Source: Bacteroidaceae bacterium
GTDB lineage: Bacteria; Bacteroidota; Bacteroidia; Bacteroidales; Bacteroidaceae
Direction: 5' to 3'
Assembly: GCA_017551845.1 (NCBI GenBank)
Contig: JAFZKR010000037.1
Span: 1-24,136, forward strand
DNA: 24,136 bases
Below the pieces are notes generated by a model that saw only the letters and a list, made by a program, of their open reading frames with translations, did no database searches and had not been told where the DNA came from. Below, in pieces: positions 1 to 7,301 of the stretch; the stretch's first letter is position 1; every line of letters starts with the position of its first letter. The position numbers and the translations under genes were made by a program.

Positions 1-1062
1 CGTTTTGTCAAGGCATTCATTAACACAGATATCCAGCCCGGTCACTGCACTCCCACCTGCGGTGCAATGCAAGGAACGTTTGCCGCATTCCTGCTCTGCT
101 CACAGATTGACCCCAAGAAGGATACCATCCTTTATGTCGATCCCGGATTCCCTGTGCAGAAGATGCAGGCCCAGGTAATGGGTGTCAAGACCGCACAGTT
201 TGACGTGGCTGATTTCCGTGCCGGGAAACTTGGGCCCAAGTTGGAGAGTTACCTCAAGCAAGGTAACATATGCTGCATAGTATACAGCAACCCAAACAAC
301 CCCAGCTGGATGTGTCTTACCGAAGAGGAGATCAAAACCATCGGTCAGTTGGCCACAAAATATGATACCATCATATTGGAGGACCTTGCCTATATGACCA
401 TGGATTTCCGTCGTGAGGGGTTGGGCATACCATTCAAGGCACCTTATCAGATAAGCGTATCACACTACACTGACAACTATATCATGATGCTCAGCGGCAG
501 CAAGATTTTCAGCTATGCCGGTGAGCGTATCGCCGTGGCCTGCATATCGGACAAGCTCTATGAGCGTCACTTTGAGACATTGCAGAAACGTTACAACATA
601 TCCCGTTTTGGTGCTGTCTATGCTTACGATATGCTCTACGCAATGTCATCGGGCGTAACACACTCTGTTCAGTGCGCTATGGCAGCCATGCTCAAGGCCG
701 CCTGTGACGGCGAGTATCAGTTCCGTGAGGATATTCGCGAGTATGCACGCCGCACCGAGAAGATTAAGGCTGCTTTGCTGCGTAACGGATTCAATATCAC
801 TTATGACAAAGATCTGGAGGAGCCGGTAAGTGACGGATTCTTCTTTACATTCGGCTACGACCTGCCTGACGGCACTCCCATGGAGGGTGGCCGGCTGCTG
901 CATGACCTGCTCTATTTTGGCATAAGCGGAATTGTGCTCTCATCGACCGGCAGCACACGCCAGGGCATACGCGGCTGCTCATCGAACATACGCGATGACC
1001 AGTTCCCCATCCTGGAGGAACGTCTGCGTCTCTTTAACGAAGCTCACAGTACAATTATTTGA
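1..1062 (+). CDS. PLP-dependent class I/II aminotransferase, 5' end outside window
   Basis: The reading frame is open from base 1, so this is the C-terminal 353 residues of a longer protein; the ATG at 67 is internal because coding signal continues upstream of it ([10 protein letters not shown] spans it). Fold-type I aminotransferase features are visible: SNPNNP at fragment residues 96-101, [11 protein letters not shown] in the region that contacts the PLP ring, and [14 protein letters not shown] with K168 as the likely Schiff-base lysine. The C-terminal domain ends with a [12 protein letters not shown] stretch where the substrate carboxylate-binding arginine is expected. Such enzymes transfer amino groups between amino acids and 2-oxo acids in the cytoplasm. 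The substrate cannot be told from the sequence. The stop lies 5 bases before the ATG of the sugar dehydrogenase gene, so the two are probably co-transcribed. Confidence 0.9.
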   Translation, partial: RFVKAFINTDIQPGHCTPTCGAMQGTFAAFLLCSQIDPKKDTILYVDPGFPVQKMQAQVMGVKTAQFDVADFRAGKLGPKLESYLKQGNICCIVYSNPNNPSWMCLTEEEIKTIGQLATKYDTIILEDLAYMTMDFRREGLGIPFKAPYQISVSHYTDNYIMMLSGSKIFSYAGERIAVACISDKLYERHFETLQKRYNISRFGAVYAYDMLYAMSSGVTHSVQCAMAAMLKAACDGEYQFREDIREYARRTEKIKAALLRNGFNITYDKDLEEPVSDGFFFTFGYDLPDGTPMEGGRLLHDLLYFGISGIVLSSTGSTRQGIRGCSSNIRDDQFPILEERLRLFNEAHSTII

Positions 1063-1067
1063 GAATT

Positions 1068-2339
1068 ATGAAGATAGCAGTAGCAGGAACAGGTTATGTG
1101 GGACTCTCTATAGCCACATTGCTTGCACAAAAGAATCATGTGACGGCGGTCGATGTAATCAAGGAGAAAGTTGACCTCATAAACGACCGCAAATCACCTA
1201 TCCAGGATGATTATATTGAGAAGTACCTTTCAGAGAAGAATCTTGACCTGACAGCCACATTGGATGGTGAAAAGGCTTATTCCGATGCCGATTTCGTGGT
1301 GATAGCCGCACCAACCAACTATGACAGCAAGAAGAACTTCTTTGATACCAGCCATGTTGAGGAGGTGATAGACTTGGTACTCAAGGTGAATCCTGAGGCT
1401 ATCATGGTAATAAAGTCAACTATTCCCGTGGGTTATACCGAGGGCGTGCGTGAAAAGTTCTCATACAGGGAACGCCTTCAGGACGGCACGATGAAGGTGG
1501 TGGTACCGAACATAATATTCGCACCTGAGTTCCTGCGTGAGAGCAAGGCCCTGTATGATAATCTCTATCCTTCCAGAATAATAGTCGGGTTCGATAAAAA
1601 AGCGCCTCGTCTGGAAGAGGCTGCACACACGTTTGCACGCCTGTTGCAGGAAGGAGCAATAAAGGAGAATATCGACACCCTGTATATGGGTACCACTGAG
1701 GCGGAGGCTGTCAAGCTGTTTGCCAATACCTATCTGGCACTGAGGGTGAGCTTCTTCAATGAGCTGGACACATACGCTGAGATGAAAGGTCTTGACACCC
1801 GTGCCATAATAGATGGTGTGGGGCTTGATCCAAGAATAGGCAGTCATTACAATAACCCGTCCTTCGGTTATGGAGGCTACTGTCTGCCCAAGGACACCAA
1901 ACAGCTGCTGGCCAACTACAATGATGTTCCTGAAAACCTTATCCAGGCTATTGTTGACAGCAACCGCACACGCAAGGATTTCATTGCTGACCGCGTTCTG
2001 GAGAAAGCCGGCTATTACACTGCCAACAGCGCTTGGAACGAGGCACAGGAGAAGGAGATAACTGTAGGAGTATATCGCCTCACAATGAAATCAAACTCCG
2101 ATAATTTCCGTCAGAGTTCCATCCAGGGTGTGATGAAACGCGTCAAGGCCAAAGGTGCCCATGTAATTATTTACGAGCCTACTCTAAAGGATGGCGATAC
2201 CTTCTTCGGAAGCGAGGTAGTAAATAATATTGATGAGTTCAAGCGCCGCTGTAACGCTATCATAGCCAACCGCTATGATTCCTGCCTGGATGATGTTAAG
2301 GATAAGGTATATACACGCGACCTTTTCCGCAGGGACTGA
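1068..2339 (+). CDS. ugd: UDP-glucose 6-dehydrogenase family protein
   Basis: A 423-residue nucleotide-sugar dehydrogenase. Family members oxidise UDP-glucose twice with NAD+ to UDP-glucuronate, a precursor for capsule and other surface polysaccharides. The N-terminal Rossmann motif GTGYVG is at residues 7-12. The central region has [19 protein letters not shown], typical of this family, and the catalytic thiol is C272 in [10 protein letters not shown]. The C-terminal UDP-binding domain runs to about residue 420. I start it at ATG 1068 because the Rossmann strand ([12 protein letters not shown]) begins there; an in-frame TTG at 1059 would only overlap the upstream stop. It follows the aminotransferase by 5 bases. 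A related UDP-sugar dehydrogenase (for example UDP-ManNAc type) cannot be fully excluded, but the single short chain and motif spacing favour Ugd. Confidence 0.9.
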   Translation: MKIAVAGTGYVGLSIATLLAQKNHVTAVDVIKEKVDLINDRKSPIQDDYIEKYLSEKNLDLTATLDGEKAYSDADFVVIAAPTNYDSKKNFFDTSHVEEVIDLVLKVNPEAIMVIKSTIPVGYTEGVREKFSYRERLQDGTMKVVVPNIIFAPEFLRESKALYDNLYPSRIIVGFDKKAPRLEEAAHTFARLLQEGAIKENIDTLYMGTTEAEAVKLFANTYLALRVSFFNELDTYAEMKGLDTRAIIDGVGLDPRIGSHYNNPSFGYGGYCLPKDTKQLLANYNDVPENLIQAIVDSNRTRKDFIADRVLEKAGYYTANSAWNEAQEKEITVGVYRLTMKSNSDNFRQSSIQGVMKRVKAKGAHVIIYEPTLKDGDTFFGSEVVNNIDEFKRRCNAIIANRYDSCLDDVKDKVYTRDLFRRD

Positions 2340-2367
2340 CACATTTCAACTATTATCAACATTCGTC

Positions 2368-3204
2368 ATGAAACTTAGACTAATTGCAATACTGATGGCT
2401 ACAACCTTGAACTATTGTGCCGGAAGCGGACAACAGAATCTTTCTGCACAGAATCCGGAAACCAAAGTTTTGGTGAAGACTACGGCAGGTGACTTTACCG
2501 TAAAACTTTACAATGAGACACCTGCCCATAGGGACAACTTCATTAAACTTGTGGAAGAGAAGTATTATGAGAATACTCTTTTCCATAGGGTGATACGCGA
2601 TTTTATGGTGCAGGCCGGAGATCCCGATTCGAAAGACGCTCCCAGGTTCTCCCAATTGGGAACAGGCGGTCCCGGCTACACTATTCCGGCCGAGTTCGTA
2701 TATCCCAAGTATTTTCACAAGCGCGGAGCCCTGAGTGCTGCACGCCAGGCTGATCAGGTTAATCCCGAGAGGGAATCATCTGGCTCACAGTTCTACGTGG
2801 TTACGGGTAAACGTTACTCCATGAACGATTTGTTGGATATGCAACAGAAGATGACCGAAAATGAAGCTCAGAGTGTGTTTGACCGCCTTGTGGCGCAGAA
2901 CAGGGACTCTATCATGTCCCTGCAGAAAGCAGACGATATGGACGGACTGATGAAACTGCAGAACGAACTGATTGCCAAGACCGAGGAGATAATGAAAGAG
3001 AAAGGGGACTTCGAATTCTCAGCTGAACAGCTTTCTGCATATACATCGGAAGGAGGTACACCATTCCTTGATAACCAATATACCGTATTTGGAGAGGTGA
3101 TTGACGGCATGAAGGTGATAGATAAGATAGAAAGGGTATCCACCGATGTTCATGACCGTCCCGTAAAGGATGTGAGGATACTTTCAATGGAAATAATCAA
3201 ATAA
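2368..3204 (+). CDS. Exported cyclophilin-type peptidyl-prolyl isomerase
   Basis: A 278-residue cyclophilin that would catalyse cis-trans isomerisation of proline peptide bonds in exported proteins. A hydrophobic N-terminus (residues 3-16) followed by C17 suggests a signal peptide, possibly a lipoprotein one, although the LNYC box is not canonical. Cyclophilin motifs are LFHRVIRDFMVQAGDP (71-86, catalytic arginine R74), the GSQFYVV strand (139-145) and FGEVIDGMKVIDKI (241-254). Between the last two sits a charged, probably helical insert of about 78 residues (151-228) not present in minimal cyclophilins. I chose ATG 2368, 28 bases after the ugd stop, because it gives an export signal; a longer in-frame start at 2275 would overlap ugd. 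The next gene begins 6 bases after the stop, so all four + strand genes look like one operon. Confidence 0.9.
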   Translation: MKLRLIAILMATTLNYCAGSGQQNLSAQNPETKVLVKTTAGDFTVKLYNETPAHRDNFIKLVEEKYYENTLFHRVIRDFMVQAGDPDSKDAPRFSQLGTGGPGYTIPAEFVYPKYFHKRGALSAARQADQVNPERESSGSQFYVVTGKRYSMNDLLDMQQKMTENEAQSVFDRLVAQNRDSIMSLQKADDMDGLMKLQNELIAKTEEIMKEKGDFEFSAEQLSAYTSEGGTPFLDNQYTVFGEVIDGMKVIDKIERVSTDVHDRPVKDVRILSMEIIK

Positions 3205-3210
3205 TCAAAT

Positions 3211-4611
3211 ATGAGAAAAAGAGTAATTATGATTATGACAGCGCTGCTCATAGTGCTGTCCGCAGGCGCAAAGAAAGGCCCCAAATATGTGTTTTATTTC
3301 ATAGGTGACGGCATGGGCGTAAACCAGGTTATGGCCACCGAGTATTATCTGTCCGACGTTGACGGTAAACTTGGATTCAAGCCTCTGTTATTTACCGGGT
3401 TTCCATACTCCGGACTGGTAATCACCCATTCTGCCAACTCATACGTAACTGACAGTTCAGCAGCAGGAACAGCACTTGCAGCAGGACAAAAGACTGATAA
3501 TAATGTGCTTGGAATGCTACCCGACAAAAATACGCCTTGCAAATCAATCGCAGAGATGGCACATGACAAAGGCTATAGAGTAGCTATAGGTACCACCGTC
3601 TGTATTGACCACGCCACACCAGGTGTTTTTTACGCTCACCAGCCAAGTCGTGACAACTATCATGAGATTGGTATTGAATTGAGTCAATCCGGTTTTGAAT
3701 TCTTTGGAGGAGCGGATTTCCATACGCCTTTCAATAAGGATAATTCAGATGAGGGTAACTATGTCCAAGCTGAAAAAGCAGGATATACCATAGTACGCGG
3801 ATATGATGGCTATGTGGCAAACGCTAAATCATCAGACAAGATTCTTATGCTTGAAAAGAATCCCAAGAGTGACCATTATCTCTCATTTGCAATAGACCGT
3901 AATGAGGATGAAATGACTCTGTCCCAAATTACTGAAGCTGCTATAGACTTTTTGATGAAAGATCCCAAAAAAGGTTTCTTCATGATGATGGAAGGTGGTA
4001 GGATAGACAATGCCGGCCATGGCAATGATGCCGCTACAGTTATTCAGGAAACCATTGATTTTGACAACGCTATAAAGATAGCATACGATTTTTATTTGAA
4101 ACACAAGAAAGAGACTCTTATCGTTGTAACTGCAGACCATGAGACCGGTGCTATGGGACTGAGTAACGGTGCATACCGCATGAACACAAAGGTGCTCCAA
4201 TATCAGGATATGAGCGAGGGTGAATTCTCAGCATATCTTGAGAAAAAAGGCCGCGAAACAGGTGATATCCTTACTTGGGAAGAGATTGAACAGGAACTCA
4301 AGGAGCATTTCGGATTTTGGGATAAAATAAGGCTCTCAAGCAAACAGACAGACCGTCTGCGTACCACATACGTCGAGACTTTCGGTATGGGGCCAGGTGA
4401 ACTCAAAGACGAGGAATATTATAAAGTGGACAAAATGTCTGATGAAGCAGTCAGAACCATATCTGAAGTGGCCCAGATCAGCTGGGGCACAGGTTCACAT
4501 TCAGGAGGCTATGTTCCGGTGTTTGCAATAGGAGCCGGTGCCGAACAGTTCACCGGACAGATGGACAACACTGAGATACCCATGAAGATAAAGAAACTGG
4601 CCGGGTATTGA
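3211..4611 (+). CDS. Alkaline phosphatase (PhoA superfamily), exported
   Basis: A 466-residue metal-dependent phosphomonoesterase releasing phosphate from organic phosphates outside the inner membrane. A short signal peptide covers about residues 1-20. Metal-site and nucleophile motifs are in the family order: IGDGMG near residue 33, VTDSSAAGTALAAG with nucleophile S82 after D81, EGGRIDNAGHGND in mid-protein, TADHETGAMGL at 307-317 (D309 and H310 as zinc ligands) and SHSGGYVPVFAIG from 429 (H430 as ligand). The motif set is complete, so activity is expected. A more variable region between about residues 335 and 425 probably forms the cap/crown. It lies 6 bases after the prolyl isomerase and converges on the helix-hairpin-helix gene with a single base between stop codons. 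No Pho-box-like repeat was recognised. Confidence 0.93.
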   Translation: MRKRVIMIMTALLIVLSAGAKKGPKYVFYFIGDGMGVNQVMATEYYLSDVDGKLGFKPLLFTGFPYSGLVITHSANSYVTDSSAAGTALAAGQKTDNNVLGMLPDKNTPCKSIAEMAHDKGYRVAIGTTVCIDHATPGVFYAHQPSRDNYHEIGIELSQSGFEFFGGADFHTPFNKDNSDEGNYVQAEKAGYTIVRGYDGYVANAKSSDKILMLEKNPKSDHYLSFAIDRNEDEMTLSQITEAAIDFLMKDPKKGFFMMMEGGRIDNAGHGNDAATVIQETIDFDNAIKIAYDFYLKHKKETLIVVTADHETGAMGLSNGAYRMNTKVLQYQDMSEGEFSAYLEKKGRETGDILTWEEIEQELKEHFGFWDKIRLSSKQTDRLRTTYVETFGMGPGELKDEEYYKVDKMSDEAVRTISEVAQISWGTGSHSGGYVPVFAIGAGAEQFTGQMDNTEIPMKIKKLAGY

Positions 4612-4612
4612 T

Positions 4613-5206
4613 TCAGTCAAAATCCAGATAAGGCTCAAGACGTTCAAGGTCCTGACTGCTGAACTCCTCAAGAAGAGAAAGGCGGCCAGGACCTTTTATC
4701 GGTCCATGCTGACGCCGTAACTCCACAATGACTCTTGCCTGATAGAAGTTGATATACGGATGACTTCGCAACTCTGAGAGAGTACTGCTGTTGACAGGAA
4801 CTTTTCTTATAGGGACCGTATCAGTTACCACAAACCATTGCAACACCGAATCAGGAAGCCGTTCAATCTCAGACAACTGCTTCACTGAAGAGTATCCGCC
4901 TAACCTGTCCCTGTATTCAACTATCCGCATAGCAAACCACGGACCTATCCCTGGAAGTTTGACAAGTGAGGTAGAATCGACACTGTTGAGGTCAACAGGA
5001 GCGTCAGGCCTTCTCTTCTTGGTGTATCTCACCACTTTGCTGTCGGCTTCAGGAGGTTCTGCCTCTGTTGTCTGTGCAGGAACAGTGGTGTGTTTTTGAG
5101 CATTCGTGGATGGATACCTCAACACTGTAGATATGATAATGATGGCAAGCAGGATAATGGTGGCTGTCCTATCCGCCTTACTGAAATAAAAGATGTCTTT
5201 AGGCAT
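4613..5206 (-). CDS. Membrane-anchored helix-hairpin-helix (ComEA-like) protein
   Basis: A 197-residue protein with one N-terminal membrane segment (about residues 14-30), a polar linker rich in proline, threonine and glutamate (32-68), and two helix-hairpin-helix units. The first, LPGIGPWFAMRIVEYRDRLGGY (residues 84-105), is canonical and is preceded by DLNSVDSTSLVK. The second (about 149-170, HPYINFYQARVIVELRR) is degenerate, with the glycine hairpin lost. HhH domains bind DNA backbone non-specifically; in ComEA a similar layout captures DNA during uptake. Here the DNA-binding part would face the periplasm if the segment is an uncleaved anchor. No competence genes flank it, so a DNA-uptake role is inference only. 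It is divergent from the VanZ-like gene, with start codons about 30 bases apart. Confidence 0.8.
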   Translation of the reverse strand: MPKDIFYFSKADRTATIILLAIIIISTVLRYPSTNAQKHTTVPAQTTEAEPPEADSKVVRYTKKRRPDAPVDLNSVDSTSLVKLPGIGPWFAMRIVEYRDRLGGYSSVKQLSEIERLPDSVLQWFVVTDTVPIRKVPVNSSTLSELRSHPYINFYQARVIVELRRQHGPIKGPGRLSLLEEFSSQDLERLEPYLDFD

Positions 5207-5225
5207 ATATGAATGGTATTATATC

Positions 5226-5233
5226 TATCTTTG
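5226..5233 (+). promoter_or_regulatory. Candidate Bacteroidota -7 element TATCTTTG
   Basis: An exact match to the Bacteroidota TAnnTTTG -7 consensus lies 5 bases before ATG 5238 of the VanZ-like gene. If used, transcription would start at or next to the ATG, giving a leaderless or nearly leaderless message. No clear TTG -33 box was found at the usual 19-21 base spacing, so the call is weak and chance occurrence is possible. Confidence 0.25.
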
Positions 5234-5237
5234 GTAC

Positions 5238-5621
5238 ATGAAACATTTCTTCAGGACCTACCTTTTTTCAACGCTCATCACAGCTGTTATTGTATTCCTT
5301 TCTCTATTCAATCCTCCTCATACCCAACTTGACAATGTAACCAACATAGACAAGTTGGCTCACTTCGGCATGTATGCAGGTCTGGAGTTTTTCATCTGGA
5401 TTGAATTTTTGAGAGACAAGCAAGTCAAACCGCGGCTGTCCGGCTTTCTGATCATGCTGTTTTTCCCTATCCTGCTTGGTGTATTAATGGAAATTGCACA
5501 ATCCGCATTTACTGACTACAGGAGTTTTGAATGGGCAGACATGATAGCTGACAGTGCAGGCGCTATGGTCTGTGCTCTGGGCTGCTTGCTGTTTGTGAAC
5601 AGGGTGTCGGGAAAGCGGTAG
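5238..5621 (+). CDS. VanZ-like family membrane protein
   Basis: A small integral membrane protein (127 residues from ATG 5238) resembling the VanZ-like family. There is an N-terminal hydrophobic helix (about residues 5-22), then NIDKLAHFGMYAGLEFF, matching the DK-x-x-H-x-x-x-Y/F signature of these proteins, followed by further hydrophobic segments with LMEIAQSAFTDYRSFEWADMIADSAGA, the second conserved block. VanZ itself raises teicoplanin resistance by an unclear mechanism; most VanZ-like proteins have no known function, so no resistance role is inferred here. An in-frame ATG at 5193 would add 15 residues and overlap the 5' end of the divergent HhH gene; I prefer 5238 because it starts directly before the first membrane helix. 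It converges on the CYTH gene, 14 bases away. Confidence 0.78.
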   Translation: MKHFFRTYLFSTLITAVIVFLSLFNPPHTQLDNVTNIDKLAHFGMYAGLEFFIWIEFLRDKQVKPRLSGFLIMLFFPILLGVLMEIAQSAFTDYRSFEWADMIADSAGAMVCALGCLLFVNRVSGKR

Positions 5622-5635
5622 GTTATTATTCCCTA

Positions 5636-6106
5636 TTACCACTTGCTGTAAGGATTGACCGCAAGATAAGCGTTGTAATACCGGTGGTCGCCTGTAACCT
5701 CATTTCCTATGAACTCAGGTTTTTCAAAGACTTCATCTTCGGAGTTAAGTTCCACCTCGGCAATTACAAGACCTTCGTTTTCACCGTAGAATTCGTCAAT
5801 CTCAAAAACATGCGGTCCCGAGTGTACAAGATACCTGCGTTTTTCAATTGCTCCACTCTGGCGGAGTTCAAATAGTTCCAGTGCATCCTCTACGGGAATC
5901 TGGTGATTCCATTCAAAGCGGCTCATGCCACGACTGTCTGAAGGTCCTTTTATGGTAAGGATTGCCTCTTTGTCCGTAATCCTCACCCGCACTGAACGTC
6001 CGTTTTCATGGGCGATGTAACACTGGCGGATTTCGTATGAACTGTAAGCGGCAGTCCTGTACGAAGTCCCTTTTACAAGAAATTTACGTTCGATTTCAAT
6101 TGACAT
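5636..6106 (-). CDS. CYTH-domain protein (triphosphate tunnel metalloenzyme)
   Basis: A 156-residue single-domain CYTH protein. The signature ExExK is present at the N-terminus (E4, E6, K8 in IEIERKFLV), and alternating charged strands follow (SVRVRITDKEAILTIKG, RFEWNHQIP, EKRRYLV, FEIDEFYGENEGLVIAEVEL), as expected for an eight-stranded tunnel that binds triphosphate and divalent metal. Bacterial members of this size hydrolyse inorganic triphosphate or nucleoside triphosphates; a few make cAMP. The substrate here cannot be assigned from sequence, and tripolyphosphatase is the most likely activity by analogy with NeuTTM-type enzymes. It follows prfB by 25 bases on the same strand and may be co-transcribed with it. 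Confidence 0.88.
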   Translation of the reverse strand: MSIEIERKFLVKGTSYRTAAYSSYEIRQCYIAHENGRSVRVRITDKEAILTIKGPSDSRGMSRFEWNHQIPVEDALELFELRQSGAIEKRRYLVHSGPHVFEIDEFYGENEGLVIAEVELNSEDEVFEKPEFIGNEVTGDHRYYNAYLAVNPYSKW

Positions 6107-6131
6107 GATATAAAGATTTGTTGTTGGTAAA

Positions 6132-7256
6132 TCAGTTTTGCTGCTCCTGGGATTCGGCGAACGACATCAGGTATGACTTTATGAATCCGTCAATATGTCC
6201 GTCCATCACACCTGTAACGTCCGATGTCTGATAGCCGGTACGATGGTCCTTTACCCTGCGGTCATCAAAGACGTATGACCTTATCTGTGAACCCCATTCT
6301 ATCTTCTTCTTTCCGGCCTCTATCTTTTCCTGCTCGGCAAGACGATGCTGCAGTTCCTTGTCGTACAGGATTGAACGCAGGTGCTGCAAGGCACGTTCCT
6401 TGTTCTTGGGTTGGTCACGGGTCTCGGTGTTTTCAATGAGGATTTCCTCCTCCTCACCTGTATATGGGTCCCTGAACTGATAGCGCAGACGTACGCCTGA
6501 CTCCACCTTGTTGACATTCTGTCCTCCGGCACCTCCGCTTCGGAAAGTATCCCAGCTCATAAGCGCCGGATTGATATCGACCTCGATTGAGTCATCAATC
6601 AGAGGTGTCACGAAAACACTTGCGAACGAGGTCATCCGTTTTCCCTGGGCATTGTAAGGTGAGACTCTGACGAGTCTGTGCACTCCGTTTTCTCCTTTGA
6701 GGTAACCATAAGCGTATGGTCCCTCTATTTCAAGGGTTACCTGTTTAATACCCGCTTCATCGCCGTCCTGAATATTGGCTACCGTAACCTTGTACTTGTT
6801 GTCTTCACCCCAGCGCATATACATACGCATGAGCATCTGAGCCCAGTCCTGACTCTCAGTACCTCCAGCACCGGAATTGATTTTCAGGACACAGTCCATC
6901 TGGTCCGCCTCTTCACGAAGCATATTCTTAAGTTCCAACGATTCCACCGCCGATACAGCCTTTCGGTAATTCTCATCCACCTCCTGTTCTGTTACCAGCT
7001 CCTCCTTGTAGAATTCCATTGCGAGGGACAGTTCATCTGTCAAGGCTTTGACCTCTTTATAGCCCTCAATCCATCCCTGAAGACTCTTGACCTTCTTCAT
7101 CTGTATTTCGGCTTTTTTGGGGTCATCCCAAAAGCCCGGAGCCTGTGTACGCAACTGTTCTTCCTCCACCTGTATCAGCTTGGAGTCAATATTCAGATAG
7201 CGTTTCAAGGCCTCGGTGCGGTCAAGCACATCCTTGAGTTGTTCTGCGGTTATCAT
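6132..7256 (-). CDS. prfB: Peptide chain release factor 2, uninterrupted frame
   Basis: A 374-residue class I release factor that reads UGA and UAA stops and triggers peptidyl-tRNA hydrolysis. The GGQ hydrolysis motif is at residues 244-246 (FRSGGAGGQNVNK). The stop-recognition tripeptide at 199-201 reads SPY where E. coli RF2 has SPF. I chose ATG 7256 (MITAEQLKD) because it aligns with the usual RF2 N-terminus; an in-frame start at 7298 would add 14 unrelated residues. Many bacteria need a +1 frameshift at an early UGA (about codon 26 in E. coli) to make RF2. Here the matching region, KRYLNID (residues 18-24), is read through without any UGA, so frameshift autoregulation appears absent. It sits 45 bases after the EnvC-like gene and has its own candidate -7 element. 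Confidence 0.95.
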   Translation of the reverse strand: MITAEQLKDVLDRTEALKRYLNIDSKLIQVEEEQLRTQAPGFWDDPKKAEIQMKKVKSLQGWIEGYKEVKALTDELSLAMEFYKEELVTEQEVDENYRKAVSAVESLELKNMLREEADQMDCVLKINSGAGGTESQDWAQMLMRMYMRWGEDNKYKVTVANIQDGDEAGIKQVTLEIEGPYAYGYLKGENGVHRLVRVSPYNAQGKRMTSFASVFVTPLIDDSIEVDINPALMSWDTFRSGGAGGQNVNKVESGVRLRYQFRDPYTGEEEEILIENTETRDQPKNKERALQHLRSILYDKELQHRLAEQEKIEAGKKKIEWGSQIRSYVFDDRRVKDHRTGYQTSDVTGVMDGHIDGFIKSYLMSFAESQEQQN

Positions 7257-7275
7257 TGATAAGAAATAATTTCTG

Positions 7276-7283
7276 CAAAGATA
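7276..7283 (-). promoter_or_regulatory. Candidate -7 element TATCTTTG upstream of prfB
   Basis: Read on the - strand, TATCTTTG matches the Bacteroidota TAnnTTTG consensus exactly and would place the transcript start about 13 bases before the prfB ATG at 7256. It lies in the 45-base gap after the EnvC-like gene, where an independent promoter is plausible. No convincing -33 TTG was found, so the call rests on the -7 match and its position. Confidence 0.4.
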
Positions 7284-7301
7284 GTGTAAATAATCCACAT
7301 T

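Noticed and set aside
1461..1847. A 128-codon - strand open frame inside ugd
   Set aside because: It is antisense to conserved dehydrogenase sequence, with no domain or plausible start context.
2275..2367. N-terminal extension of the cyclophilin into ugd
   Set aside because: It would overlap ugd by 65 bases and hide the export signal that begins at ATG 2368.
5600..5640. Weak inverted repeat between the VanZ-like and CYTH stops
   Set aside because: Only about four pairs plus an interrupted extension form, too little to call a terminator.
6678..7259. A 193-codon + strand open frame opposite prfB
   Set aside because: It is antisense to clear RF2 coding sequence, and its amino-acid composition (F, L, H rich) is that of a shadow frame.
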